A stretch of 64,000 nucleotides of DNA from Cercis canadensis (Eukaryota > Streptophyta > Magnoliopsida > Fabales > Fabaceae), in NCBI GenBank assembly GCA_003255065.1, contig QAOA01006077.1, forward strand, positions 222,649 to 286,648, written 5' to 3'. Shown here piece after piece: positions 11,760 through 23,826 of the stretch. The position numbers were made by a program, and so were the translations under genes. Every line of letters begins with the position of its first letter. Positions within the stretch are counted from its first letter, which is position 1. Below the pieces are notes generated by a model, which worked only from the letters and a program-made list of their open reading frames with translations, did not search any database and was not told the DNA's origin.

Positions 11760-14250
11760 TGAGGTATTGGATTTCCATCAAAGAAGAGACATTATTGAGG
11801 GAGAGCTTCAAAATTAGTCACCAACAACGGTAGCTCTCTACTAAGGGGGACACAAAACAAAGCTAGTGGTAGTTAATAAAGAGAGTAAATAGTGAACTGC
11901 TGGGGTCAATGGAAGGCATTTATGGTAAGATCTCCATCAGTCAGGCAAGAGATTGGAGTAAACGAGTGAACATTTAATAGACCAAAAAACAGAGGAAAAG
12001 TGAAAAATGAACACAATTTTGGAGGTTTCTGGCCAATAAAAAATGGGGGTGAGTGACTATTGCAGATTTAACATAAACTGTCATCTTGTATTCTTGTTCA
12101 TGAGCATAAGATTCACATCTGGCGTTAGCTACCTTCATGTAATATAATGCGTGAGAGATTTAGTGTAATTTTAGTATTATCTTTACATTTTATAAAAAAT
12201 TATATATTTTAATATATATTTAATAATTTAATTTTTTAAAATTTTATAAATTTCATTCAAATTCACTCAATTGAAAAAGGTGCTGTCGGGAGATGGTAGC
12301 ACAATCATCACCATATAAATATCAGAAAAACCTAAACTTCTATAGAGGATAATTGCAGGTGAACAGTCAATAGGGGGCTCGTGATCTGTGCCTCGTCATC
12401 TATTTTCGGTGCAAGCTTTTATAAGGAGCGGCGGATGTTAAGGAGGGAGATTAACTTGCAACCGTCACATGTGAGTTAGCTTGAGTAATCATGTGTGACA
12501 GAAATTTTTGTAATAATTTATAATTGTAGAATATGATTTAAAAAATAAATTAGGGTCTCGTCCCAAAATTAATGTTAGGCATTTATATTTTATTAATTTA
12601 TTACTAGTTAACACGTGAGAGCCAATTACAAAAGGAGAGACACTCCATTTGTAAATAGTGGCTCAATTTGTATATTATTAATAATCTCTTTGGTGATGCC
12701 ATGATGAAGTAATGGCACACATTATGAGATGATCTTTTTTTTTTTTTTTATTGGCATTATGGGATGATTTTGTGAGAAGCAAATATTTGTTTATTGAAAA
12801 ATTTCCTTATAACATTATTTCTTACCATAAAAATAACGAAAATTTTATAATATTATATATGTATGTCATATTATATTAACGTGATAAATATATATAATTT
12901 TTATATTTTATTTGATATAAAATTAATTTATCTTATTTTTTTAAATAAATTTAAAAATAATTAATTTATACACATGTCATTCACATATTTATTATTTTTA
13001 TGTAATAAGACATACGACAAAATATCTAAAAAAAACCTCTTAAAAATAGGGGAGCAGCCCACGTTTAAACCCAAGAAGTGAGGCAACCAACCTTAAAGAT
13101 TAAGAGGCAGTGCCACTATAACGAAGTCTAGAAAGCTTATATGATATTGCATGTAATCTTTTAAGATTTATTTAATCTCAAAAGGATAAGACCTCTTTAA
13201 ATTTTTTTATAGGACTTGATTAAAATTCTAATTTGATAATTCAAATGTAACATGTTGGCATACTACTATCATGTGCAATTGTCATTGTTCATTTATATAT
13301 CACATAGGGAAACATTTATACACATCTAAAATGATTTAACTAAACTTTTTCTGTTAATTCAAAGTCAAACATTTACATAAATATGTCCAAAGATGTCTGA
13401 ATTATGTGTAACTAATACAATTTTTCAAGAGACCAAGTAAGTTATTGGTTCATTTGGGGTAATGATCGAAAAGATCTATAAGGTAGATTGTTGGGGCCCA
13501 TGAGTTCATGACCTTGCATGTTCGAGTCAAATTATATGAGCTGCCATGCTTAACATGAAGAAGACCTCCAAGCACACATCTAAATCAGTGATAGATACAT
13601 TGCATTCTAATGGGAATAACAACAAACACTTTGCATGCATAAGCTTGTGGAGATTTATAACCCACTAATGAAACATTCTTCCGACATAAGTGGATAGATA
13701 GACAAATAGGGTTAACAGGCTGAGGATAATGCAAATAAGGGTTGTAGATATAAGGCTAAATACTAAGGAAGTGATAACTTAGCCTTTACCTACCAATTTT
13801 GATGGAGATTGACCATGATTAAATATGTGGGTCCCACAGCCCCATGGGCACTTTTATGTTGAATTCCAATCCATTCATTAACTTAGATATGACCCCTGTG
13901 ACATTGCGGCCTTCTATATGGAATTCATCATAATGACTTTGGACCATGATTTGTATTAAAAGCCGCACGGAGTTACAACTAACAAGTAACAACGCCATGT
14001 TGGAAAATTAATAACTGTTGGTCTGTGCAGAATATATTATATAGTAAATGCCAAATTTTGAAAAGATTTCTGAAATAGAGGGTCACATTAGAAATATGTA
14101 TAAGAGAATGACCAAGTTAGAAAGTTTATCAAAAAGAAGAACAAATATATGTTAAGCTACACTTTGCATTCCTCCAGTTTGCGTGTGTTTTAGTCTCGTT
14201 CCTATACTTTGTAATACTTTGGTTTAATTTTGGAGGGACCGTAAACAAAT
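11760..14250. other. Intergenic DNA with decayed repeats
   Basis: The first 200 bases are the likely promoter and leader of the minus-strand gene ending at 11728. No other gene is supported. At about 12165-12290 the sequence resembles the inner right part of the hairpin MITE family seen at 14889-15293 (attttataaaaaattatata and following), so it may be a truncated copy. The dispersed AT-rich repeat at 12839-13006 is listed separately. The remainder is unremarkable AT-rich DNA. Confidence 0.45.
12839..13006. repeat. Dispersed AT-rich repeat, copy 1
   Basis: This stretch aligns by eye along its length with 40470-40640: both share aaatatatataatttttata, a tatacacat segment and a closing ttatttttatgt. 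A third, shorter relative begins at about 58621 (tatgatattatatgagtatg). Its low complexity makes exact ends uncertain. It could be the remains of a MITE or of an LTR. No coding capacity. Confidence 0.5.
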
Positions 14251-14261
14251 AATAAAATATT

Positions 14262-14803
14262 AGTTTAATTGTAATTTTGATCTTGTTATTTTAACAATTT
14301 AAATTTTTTGGCTCCTTTTGTTTAAAAATAAACTATTTCATTTTTCTATATTCATAAAATGTACAATTTTAGTCATTTTGTCTTTAAGTCATAATTTCTT
14401 AGGTTTATTTCAATGTGTAAAGTTCTCTAATTCATAATTCTACCATTCAGATTAAAGGGTTATGTCTTGTGAATCCCCCGAAAAAATTTCAGCTTGATCT
14501 AACGGTGAATGAATCTAGATCTGTGATTAGATGAAAAATTCTAGTTTTGGCATCTTGGTCTGAGTCCCACCATTGGATCGAGCTGAAATTTTATCAAGAG
14601 ATTCGCAAGATGTAATTCTTCAATATATACGGTGAGATTGTAAATTGAAAAACTTTACACCTTAAACTAGACCTGAGAAATGACGAAAGAACTAAAATTA
14701 TATATTTCATGAATATAAAATGACTAAATTATTCATTTTTAAATAAGATGAATCAAAAAGTTCAAGTTGTTAAAATAGAATGACCAAAATTATAATTAAG
14801 CCT
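14262..14803. mobile_element. Foldback (long inverted repeat) element, 542 bp
   Basis: Almost the whole element is two inverted arms meeting near 14535-14545. The left arm begins agtttaattgtaatttt and the complement of the right end begins aggcttaattataatttt. Inside, cttgtgaatcccccgaaa mirrors a segment ending gagattcgcaag, and tttcagcttgatctaacgg mirrors ggatcgagctgaaa. An 8-base direct repeat AAAATATT flanks it (14254-14261 and 14804-14811), though it is AT-rich and could be chance. A transcript would fold into a hairpin of about 270 bp. There is no coding capacity. Confidence 0.7.
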
Positions 14804-14888
14804 AAAATATTCTAATGGGAGATGACATAAACATGACATGATCTTTAGAGAGTGTTTGATACACAGAATATTTTTGAAAGATAATGAT

Positions 14889-15293
14889 ATTGAGGGTTAT
14901 GCTACCTCCTTTTTGAGGGGTTAGCGCTACTCCCCCTCAGTTGAGTGTGTTCAAATAGGATCCACCTAGTGATTTTAGTGTTATTGTGAAGATATTGAAA
15001 AATTTTAGTCACTCAATATGTGCTAGAACATATAATTTCTTATAAAATACAAGAATATCATGATATGAGAAAATATGCTAGAAAATAATTTTTTAATTTA
15101 CTTTTTTACATATTTTTTTATATTGTATTGTTCTTACATTTTATAAAAAATTATGTATTTTTATACATACTATATAACTCAATTTTTTTGAGATATTTAT
15201 AATAATATTAAAATTACACTATAAATTTTACTAAATCTTACTTAAGGGAAGTAATACTATTCTCCTCTAAGAAGGGGTAATATAGTGCTCACC
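14889..15293. mobile_element. Hairpin MITE family, copy A (Mutator-like)
   Basis: This copy shares its ends with the copy in antiporter intron 1 (17272-17671): the left has gaggg-ttatgctacc and the right, complemented, starts ggtgagcactatatta. The two halves are partly self-complementary (cttataaaatacaagaat against cttacattttataa). The gain/loss-prone block ctccctcagttgag mirrors cttaagggaag. No matching target duplication is visible, so this copy is probably older than copy B. It lies 85 bases from the foldback element. Confidence 0.7.
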
Positions 15294-15920
15294 CAAAAAA
15301 GTGAGAGTGTGGCTTACTTCTATTAACCCACCTCGATAGTAAAAAATATCTATTTATTGGTCCACTGAACACTCAAGTATGAACGTAGAAAAAGAAACAG
15401 GGGCCTGACAAAAATTGCATTTATTATGGAAACTATTAATCCCATTGTACAGATAAGGAGAAACCATTGCAGTTTCGGACAAAAAACAAAAGAAAAAAAC
15501 CATGGGTTGGCAACTTACGTATATAAGAAAACAAATTTGTAGGGACATGTACCCTTGTTTATTTTTTTTGCAAAGAGGTGACATGAATGGTACAGTACAT
15601 TATTTGGTGTTCAATTAATGAATTCCTTCTAAATTGAGTCATATTCCTATTTTATTTGTTTCTTGTATTTGATTGCCACCCATGTGGTATTGTTGTTTTC
15701 CCATGTTAATAATGTTGAACAATGCACCAGCATAGTCAAGGGCAACTCCACTAATAGAAAATTAAATTATCCAAACTATATATTTTACTATGTCATATGC
15801 GAAGGAGATGTATCTAATTTATTTATCACATCAGCTTCAGGGTTGGAATCTACAAGGTGGAAAATCCTTGTAGCATCATAAGCATCAATATTCACAATTC
15901 TTTATCAAATAATAATAATA
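15294..15920. other. Intergenic DNA, no supported gene
   Basis: Nothing firm is seen. The short frames in this interval lack any recognisable motif. A fragment of a broken oxidoreductase gene starts just to the right. Confidence 0.45.
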
Positions 15921-15924
15921 ATAA

Positions 15925-16024
15925 TCTTAATGGGGACCTCATCGTCCTTGATGTAAAGCTCATGGATATCTTGGAGTTGCAGAACTTGTGGTCCACCAGG
16001 AGTTGTGATGACCATAGCCTTCAT
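15925..16024 (-). pseudogene. Fragment: N-terminus of a quinone oxidoreductase (medium-chain dehydrogenase type)
   Basis: Reading the minus strand from the ATG at 16024 gives MKAMVITTPGGPQVLQLQ, followed by DIHELYIKDDEVP. This pattern (MKA-V-TPGGP-VL, then KDDEV) is the usual first strand and loop of NADPH-dependent quinone oxidoreductases of the PIG3 / zeta-crystallin group. After about 33 codons the frame runs into an (ATT)n tract and a stop. No dinucleotide-binding domain or catalytic region follows within the nearby minus-strand DNA. It is therefore a truncated copy of a first exon, not a working gene. It may have been moved by a transposon. Confidence 0.65.
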
Positions 16025-16094
16025 TTTGGATTCTTGATTAACAGCTCAAAGCATTCATATTTCACACCAATCACTATATTAACTTAAAAGAAAG

Positions 16095-16566
16095 TTTTTT
16101 TTTTTTTTTTTTTTNTTGTGAATATGGTTATTTATAGTCATTATACTAATTTTTCTCTCTTATGTTACTTTTTCTATTTCTTTTCTCTCTCTTTACAAGT
16201 TTTCTCTCCTTCTACTTTAATTGTTTGTGCATTGTACGGGTTTATAACTAGTTCCCCATAAATAACAAGCAAATAATTCGATGACTCTGCTAAGAATGAA
16301 CAACACTTAGCTTTCAATAAAAATACATCACACCAAAACTTATTTCATGCTTTATAGTATCATGCTTCCTAATTTTGCTCTAACTTACATACATTCTATT
16401 ATTTTTTAAAAAAAAACTTTTATTTACCAAATACTAAATTATAATAACTTTTATAAGATTAAAAAAATTAAGATAACATATTCAACAAAATTGTTCATGT
16501 CTATCAACTGTCATACCACCAATAATAGTAATTACAACGGGTCAAGAAAAGACGACAAACATTAGC
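16095..16566. other. Intergenic DNA with a probable transposon end
   Basis: The left part is a poly-T tract containing one N (16115), followed by CT-rich sequence and gtgcattgtacgggtttata near 16230. That phrase resembles the ends of a common plant repeat (also suggested by actagtgccttgacatgcac at about 49890). I cannot delimit an element. No gene. Confidence 0.35.
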
Positions 16567-17025
16567 AATGCCAGCAGGATAGTAACACATTAAGTTAAGG
16601 TCCTTTTGTAACTATCTTTCTTCCTGTAGAAAAAGAAGTTATAGAAACAAAATCCAACATTAAGTAATTAATTCCAACCATTCATAACCCAAAATGCCAT
16701 TGGCAGCATGACAAGCATGGATAAGTTAGGGTCTCTTTGTAACCATCTTCCTTGTAGAAGAGGAGATGCAGAAAGCTAATCTAATAATAAGCAATTACGG
16801 GTATTCATAAGGAAAAATAGCACCCCAAATAGAAGGTGCTGAAACCCTAGCAATAAGTTGTAACTTCTATTTGTTTGTTTTCCTATATTTGACCCATTCC
16901 AATGGGTTAATAAAGCACGTTTGTTGGCTTCAAACATTGCATCTTCAATCTGAAGGAGGAGTTTATAAAGCAGGTCTATTGGCTTCAAATATTGTAATTT
17001 TTGTCTAAAAGAAAGGAAGAAAAAC
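16567..17025 (+). repeat. Two imperfect tandem duplications just upstream of the antiporter gene
   Basis: A unit of about 125 bases occurs twice (about 16567-16690 and 16691-16810): both copies contain aatgcca, an aagtta-gg-ct-tttgtaac core, cttcctgtag/cttccttgtag and a closing attcataa. A second, shorter unit of about 60 bases occurs at about 16911-16966 and 16967-17025 (ttggcttcaaacattg and ttggcttcaaatattg). The second unit runs up to the antiporter start codon at 17037, so it lies in the promoter or leader. Divergence between copies is considerable, so this is not an assembly artefact. Confidence 0.6.
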
Positions 17026-17036
17026 CAATCATAGGG

Positions 17037-20000
17037 ATGGATAACCAGTTATGTTATAACATAAATATTACTACGAAAAACGATTTTTGGCAATCAGATA
17101 GTGCATTTGAGAATCACCTACCAACTTTGGGGGGCCAAATTGCCTTAGTCTTATTCTTCTCTCGCCTATTTCATTATGTTCTGAAACCCCTTCGTCAGCC
17201 TCGTTTTGTTGCAGAGATTCTTGTAAGTGCATATATATAAATGTTCAATTTTGTTTCAATAATACATTTTAGGTGAGGATTATGCTACACCCCTTTAGAG
17301 GGGTAGTGCTCCAACTCCCTCAATTGGGTGGTACTGGTGAGATCCACCTAGTGATTTTTGTATCATTGCGAAGATCTCAAAAAACTAAGTCACTCAGTAT
17401 GTGCCATAACATATATTTCTTTATAAAATGCAAAAATAACACGATATAAAAAAATGTGATAGAAAAAAGTTTACTTTTTGACACAATTTCTTATATTATA
17501 CCGTTCTTACATTTTATAAGGAACTGTGTATTCTGACACATAATAAATTACTTAATTTTTTAAGATCTTCGTAATGATACCAAAATTACACTATAAACCC
17601 TATTGGATTCCACTCAACTAAGGGAGCTGTAACACAACCCCTTCTTAGAGGGGTGTACCATAGTGCTTACCTACATTTTAATGTATCACCTAATATTTTC
17701 TTTATTTTTCAGTATTTGGACTTTCTTTGCATTCTAATTTTTTAAATTGTGGGTAGTCTAAATTTATATGCAGGTTGGTTTTGTACTAAGTAAAGATTTA
17801 TTGGGAAAAAAACACTTAATTGAGATTATTTTCCCTGAAAATGGAGTTCTCACAGAAGAAACCATAGCAAATATGGGCATCGCCTTGTATGTCTTTATAA
17901 CGGGGATGGAGGTGAACCCAAATAGCATCCTACAAACACGAAAGAAGGCCACGTGCATTGCTGTTGCTGGGGTTATCATTCCAATGGTGATCGGTGCCGC
18001 CATCTTTGGTTTACATCAATTAGCTTCCAAAGCTGAGTCTTTTAGTTACAATGACAATACATTTAAAGCTTATTTGTTATGGGCTTTAGCTATTAGTGTC
18101 ACTGGATTTCCTGTCCTTGCTCGCGTCTTAGCTGATCTCAAGCTTCTCTATACTGGGCTAGGACGAGCAGCATTAAATGCAGCAATGATCACTGATCTCT
18201 ACAATTGGTTAATGTTTATGATATTGATTCCATTTGCTATCAATGGTTACCTAGGCATCTACTCTGTGCTCGGTACTATACTTTTTCTTGTCTTTTGCTT
18301 CTATGTGATACGTCCTCCCCTTGTACGCTTTATTGATCGCAAAACTGAGCAGGAATCACTTGAGCCTCAGCACTTGATGTATGTGGTCTTAGGGTTTCTT
18401 CTTTGTACACATATTACAGATACTCTTGGCACGCACACCATCGTTGGGGCTTTTGTGTTTGGATTAATCATACCACATGGCAGATTTGCTGACTATATAA
18501 TAGAGAACATAGATTATTTTGCATCCAGTATTATAGCGCCGGTGTTCTTTGTCGTGTGTGGCGCTAGACTAGATTTTTCGAACCTTAAAAATCAGTGGCT
18601 CCTCTCGCTGGTGATCATTCTCTTGCTATGTACCCTAAAGGTTTTTAGCACTCTTGTAGCTACATTCTTCTTCGGTATGCCTACTCGAAATAGTATGGCT
18701 CTTGGATTACTAATGAACACAAAAGGTGTCTTGTCCGTAATAATCTTGAACATTGCTTGGGATATGAAGGTATTGATCGGTGATTAACTTAGATAGTGTT
18801 TTGCCAAATTTAATGTACTAGTTCTTGTGACTAACTCACTCAAATTTAACGTTTGTTCTACAGATTTTGAATTCTACCTCGTATACACTCATGATGTCCA
18901 CTAATCTTCTGATGACCATAGTAGTCTCTCCTATAATTAATTGGGTATACAAGCCAAGGAAAAGGTTCGCACAATACAAGCTAAGGACTATTCAAAAGTC
19001 AAGAACTGATGTGGAGCTTCGAATTTTGGCTTGTGTCCACAATACTCGGCAAGCCATGGGCATGATCAGCATTTTTGAAGCTTGGAATACCACCAAAGTT
19101 TCCCCTTTACATGTATTCGCCCTTCATCTTGTCGAACTCACTGGCCGCGCCACCGCCCTTCTTGTTGCTCATATGGAGGAGTCCACGGCGCTTCCTGGAA
19201 CACAAAACCTCACAAAATCACAAGCAGACTTTGAAAACATAACCAACTCCTTTGAGGCATTTGTAGATGAAAATGATGCTACTAAAGTTGAGACCGTTTC
19301 TGCTTTCTCAAACTATTCAACTATTCATGAGGATGTACACAACTTAGCAGAGGAGAAGCTCACATCCTTAATTCTCCTCCCCTTTCACAAACATTCAACT
19401 GCTGAAGGTTCCCTAGAGACAACCAATATTGCACATAGGGACATCAACATGAATGTTTTCAACGATGCACCTTGTTCTGTGGGAATCTTCGTTGATCGCG
19501 GTCTTGGGTCATTGTCCAAAGTTAACATGCATATTCTTATGCTATTCATTGGTGGGCCTGATGACCAGGAAGCCCTAGCTGTTGCTTGGAGAATGGTAGG
19601 GCACTCAGGAATCAAACTATCTGTGGTGCGGATTCTTTTGTTTGATGAAGCTGCAGAAGTGGATACTTCTCACCATGCTGAAGCTCAAGGTCTATTATCT
19701 GCAATAATGGATAACGAGCAGCAAAAAGATTTGGATGATGATTATGTGAGCTCATTTAGACTCATGGCAGTGAACAATGATGACTCTATAACTTACATTG
19801 AGAAAGATGCCCGTAACAGTGATGATATTTCTACAATTCTCACTGATTTGGACAAAAATCAATATGATTTATACATTGTTGGACAAGGAAAAGGAAGAAA
19901 TTTGTTGGCCCTATCAAAGTTATTGGATTGGAGTGATTTCCCTGAACTTGGAGCTGTAGGAGACATACTGTCTTCAAATACATTCGGTTCACGCTCCTCC

Positions 20001-20117
20001 GTGCTTGTTCTACAGCAATATGGCTCTGGTGTAGGCTTCGGAACAACCATGCAGTTCCCTAACCATATCAATGTAAACAGTGATGGCTCTGAGAATCTTG
20101 TTGTCAAGACAGAATAA
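17037..20117 (+). CDS. Cation/H+ antiporter, CHX (CPA2) family (3 exons, 811 aa)
   Basis: The model joins 17037..17222, 17774..18769 and 18864..20117; all junctions are GT-AG and phase 0. Earlier in-frame codons exist but 17037 is the first ATG. Residues 1 to about 430 form the polytopic exchanger domain: PLRQPRFVAEIL near the N-terminus, TGFPVLARVLADLKLL (about residues 177-192), and AAMITDLYNW with Asp203 at the conserved ion-binding aspartate (most family members read ND here). LMNTKGVLSVIILNI closes the domain. Residues about 430-811 are a soluble C-terminal region with two nucleotide-binding-like lobes, as in other CHX proteins. The length is typical. CHX proteins exchange K+ or Na+ for protons at plasma or endomembranes; the substrate here cannot be read from sequence. 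Intron 1 is swollen by a 400-bp MITE. Confidence 0.93.
17272..17671. mobile_element. Hairpin MITE family, copy B, Mutator-like, in antiporter intron 1
   Basis: The element is exactly 400 bp. The left end is GGTGAGGATTATGCTACACC and the right end complements to GGTAAGCACTATGGTACACC. A perfect 9-bp target duplication, TACATTTTA, flanks it (17263-17271 and 17672-17680). Nine-base duplications and GG-starting ends point to the Mutator superfamily. The two halves are inverted over most of their length. No coding capacity. Without it the intron would be about 150 bases, so splicing evidently tolerates it. Confidence 0.88.
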
Positions 20118-20214
20118 CAAAGAAAATTTCTAGAAGTATGACTTACTAGATGACTCTTGTCATTTGTTCCATCATATGTTTTGTTAGAAACAAATGTGTT
20201 TAGAATCTTTAGAT

Positions 20215-20271
20215 ACCTAGTACTTAGTTTCTTTTCTCACACTATTACTTAGTTTCTTTTCTCACACTATT
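20215..20271 (+). repeat. Short tandem duplication in the antiporter 3' flank
   Basis: The phrase ttagtttcttttctcacact occurs twice in a row, spaced about 26 bases apart, 100 to 150 bases after the stop codon. It probably lies in the 3' UTR. I see no function. Confidence 0.6.
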
Positions 20272-20888
20272 ATTGTTTTTTCACCCTTTCTAGTTGCATT
20301 CTTTTTTTAAAATTTTTTGCAATTGTGTGATGAAAAGCCAGATATATATCTTGCTTTTGAAACACTGTTAATGATTGAAGACAACAAAGTTCTTTGTTCA
20401 TCATGACTTGGTTGGACATTTAGATAACCGTCTTGAAGTAGAAGAGAGGAAACTATAGTATTATGCTACTTGTAAACTTTGCAGCAGACTATGTTATTAA
20501 TTTTAGTTTCTTCGGTGATGTAACACATTCTTGTTTAGTACTAGCATGTAGAATATTACATTGAGAATGGATCAAATTTAAACTCTACTTGTTTTTTTGT
20601 TGTTTTAGATGAATTCCTTTTCACTTCCTCCAAATACTTAAAAGAGTAAAAATGGGTAAAACAGAATCATAAGAAGAAAAGTTGACGAAAAATTCAAAGC
20701 ACAACATTGAAATCAAATCCTCTCTTTCATCGAGAACTATGGTACATGATGCATGATATAAGAAAGTTATTCAGTTAACCTTAAGAGTAATAAGTTTTAA
20801 ACAGTTACAATGAGAGACCAGAGAAAGAGTTCCTAGTTGCACAGAAAACAAGTATAACGATAATTTTACTTATATTACAGCGATATTA

Positions 20889-23222
20889 CTACTGGTAACC
20901 GAAACTAGTTCTCTTCATAATCCTAATAAACTCCTCTGCATTAACTTCACCATCACCTGCACAGTTCAACGCCAAAATATACAAATTAAGCATCATGGTA
21001 GATCTTACTAACATATGAAGATATAAACACTAGAAAGGTACCACAAAATATGGGAGAAATTTTTTAAAAAAGAAAACACCTACAAGTTGTTCATAAACCT
21101 CAGCTCATGTGGTGCAATTAACATGTCAAAAATTGATGTGGGTTAGGAGACTTCTACATTGAGGCCAATGTGATTTACCACCTAAAGTGCCTCTCATATA
21201 TTTTGCTTTTTAAAAACCATAACTGAAAAGCATGTTCTGCTGAATGTCTATAATACATATGAAGATACAAGTTCAAAGTTATGATAATATGGTTTTTGAT
21301 ATTTTATGAGAAACACCATGTTAGCATCATCTACAGCATTTAAAATAACACATACTGCAAATGAATGTGTCGTTCATCTTACAATAGATGAAAATAGTAT
21401 AAAGGAATGCCTAGATCAGACCCATGTAAAGCCATAAACCATAACTTTACTGAAACTCAAATAATTAAAATGAAAGATAAAGACATGAACTTAACAGTTT
21501 GGAACTCTACAGTTTTCTGATAAATTTCAAAGTTAAGGCCAGGATACATTTTGGATGACTTACGATCTCGGTCTGCTTCACCAATCATCTCCTGAATCTC
21601 TTGGTCATCAAAATGTTCCCCTAGCTCTTTTGCAATGCGCTTAATGTCTGATACAGATATCTTTCCCTGCATCGACAATAAACAATCAGAATCAAGAAGA
21701 AGCTCCAGAACTAATGTCTAATAGTGAAGAACTTCACATTTTTATCTTGGTCAATAATGTGGAAAGCTTTCATTAGCTCCTCTTTAGAGTCCCTTTCTCC
21801 GATTTTAGCTGTCATCATGTGAACAAATTCCTCAAAATCAATTGCTCCACTTCCATCCTTGTCCACATCTGCTATCATTTGATTAATTTGCTGGAAAGAC
21901 ACAGTAGAGCATCGATTAGAGATGCCTTAGATACAGAACAGTAGTTGGAAATTCCAGAAAGAGGTATACAAACCAAACTATAGTAAATTAAGATTACATC
22001 ATAGACAACAAACTCTGGAGCCCCTAGCTTTGACTAATTAATATTGCAGCCACAACAACATACATTAAACTCTGGAGATAAACTGTTCTCTTCCTTATCA
22101 CCAAGACCAAAAAATTTAGTCACTTGGCAACTGCCAAATGAAGGGAAACATTGCAACACAATATCCACTTATAAGAAACACAAAAGACATTTCATTATTC
22201 AGCCTGTATTAAGATAGAGATAGTACCTCCTCTGTCATCTCGAAACCAAGGGCCCTGCCAAGAAAAGGTGTCTGTTATAAAATTTACATGGCAACTCAAG
22301 ATGAAAATCCTTTATAGTTTTCAAATGACAATCCTACCTCATAGCAACATTCAGCTCCGAGGCATCAATAGTGCCTAAAAGTAATCATAGTATCAGTAGG
22401 AAGAATATTTTAAATATATTAAGCAAAACTTAGAAATTAAATTCTACAAAACCTGAGTTATCAGTGTCAAATAATTCAAATGCTTCTTTAATCTCCTGCT
22501 TCTTTTGTTGCGTCAACCCATGAGGATGGCGTCCTCCTCGTGCTTTATATTGCTTTGACTCTCCCCTATATAGAGTTCCCTGACAAGGGAATTGGATGGC
22601 AAGAAGCTTGTGAGTAACCCAGGGCAGGATAATCCTCCTTAATCATATATGTTTACAGTACATAAAAGGCACCCACTTTCAGTAGCATCTCAAGCAACAA
22701 ACTTTTGCAACTAGTAAACCGTGACTATATAAGGTTAGAAATTGCACTGTATTCAAACCTTCTACTCATTCCTTTAAAAATGATCAATAGTTAATAATTG
22801 GCTTAGCCAGCATGTGGAATGCAAACACAAAATTGAACTTGACATTAAAGCTCTAATTTTTATCATTTTCTCGCTACTGGGTATATTTTGCTAACATTAC
22901 CACTCTGAAAATCCCATCAAAATTATTTACAACCTTGAAGCCAATCACCGTAGAGTTCATTCCCAATTCGATAACCAAAACTAACAATAGAGCAAAACAC
23001 ACATATATTAGCAAAGAAGCACATAAGGAAACATGAACAAATTGGTGGAACAGTAGAAAAGACCATGAATTTCATAAAAAGGAACCATGGAAGGAGCCTC
23101 GGTCACAGAAAGGGGTTGATCCAGCCACTAGATTAACAGAAAAAATGAGAACTTGCCTGGAAATTCTGAGGAAAATAGAAAGTCATGTTGATGCCATGAC
23201 AGAAGAGAAGGGAGCTTACCAT
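20889..23222 (-). CDS. Centrin (caltractin), four EF-hands (7 coding exons, 172 aa)
   Basis: On the minus strand the coding exons are 23220..23222, 22453..22579, 22338..22374, 22227..22254, 21738..21890, 21564..21666 and 20889..20956. All junctions are GT-AG and phases agree. The first coding exon is just the start codon. The protein begins [17 protein letters not shown]. It has four EF-hand loops at residues 39-50, 75-86, 112-123 and 148-159. Loops 1, 2 and 4 have canonical acidic ligands with Glu at position 12. Loop 3 (DQDKNGKISVSD) ends in Asp, so its calcium binding may differ. It ends KRTSFGYQ. The [20 protein letters not shown] stretch and overall length match plant centrin-1/CML20-type proteins. 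Centrins are calcium-binding proteins of microtubule-organising structures and nuclear pores, and some act in nucleotide-excision repair. The gene converges on the antiporter gene, 771 bases away. Confidence 0.93.
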
Positions 23223-23339
23223 TTTTCTTTACAAATCTCAACTGTTGCTTGCAGAGATCGAAATTCTCAGAGACGAAAATGTTCCGTCAGTTCGAATTTT
23301 CAGGATATTTGAGAGGGATGCATTGCGTTCAGTTCAGCC

Positions 23340-23826
23340 GTTCACTTTAAGATAAAGGGTTCGGGCCGGACTTAGTACTTGACTTTTAGCCCGACCCGGA
23401 TTTTTTTTTTTATTTAAAAAAACAAAAAGTTTTATGAGAGAATTTTGAAAGTTAATTGAAACAAAAATTATTGTTTAGTTTTAAAAGTTTGAGAAGAAAA
23501 CTATTTAGTCTATATCATGTGAAATATTTAAAATATTTTTTAGTGTTATGTAATTATTTTGTTAATTATTTTTTGGTGTTTTGTACTCATTTTAATTGCA
23601 TATGCAATATTATTTTTTGATATTATACGATTATTTTTTATATATATGTAGTTATTATATTTAAAAATAAATGAAATAAACTATATGCATAAAATAAATA
23701 ATTATATAATACTAAAAAATATTTTAAATATTTTATATAGTATAAGAAAAATTAAATTAAAATTCTTTTATATTTAAAATCAAATAATATTTTTTCTCCA
23801 TGTTTAAAACGAAATAATCTTTCCAG
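23340..23826. other. AT-rich upstream flank of centrin
   Basis: The segment contains the centrin promoter near 23330-23400 and then very AT-rich DNA with no gene. A polypyrimidine stretch and ttccag at 23821-23826 precede the orphan exon described next. Confidence 0.45.

Noticed and set aside
15857-16087. Plus-strand frame with Asn run
   Set aside because: It is the antisense of the oxidoreductase fragment and an AAT microsatellite; the minus-strand reading is the meaningful one.
17001-17036. Upstream non-ATG extension of antiporter exon 1
   Set aside because: The frame is open but has no ATG before 17037; family members start just before the first membrane segment.
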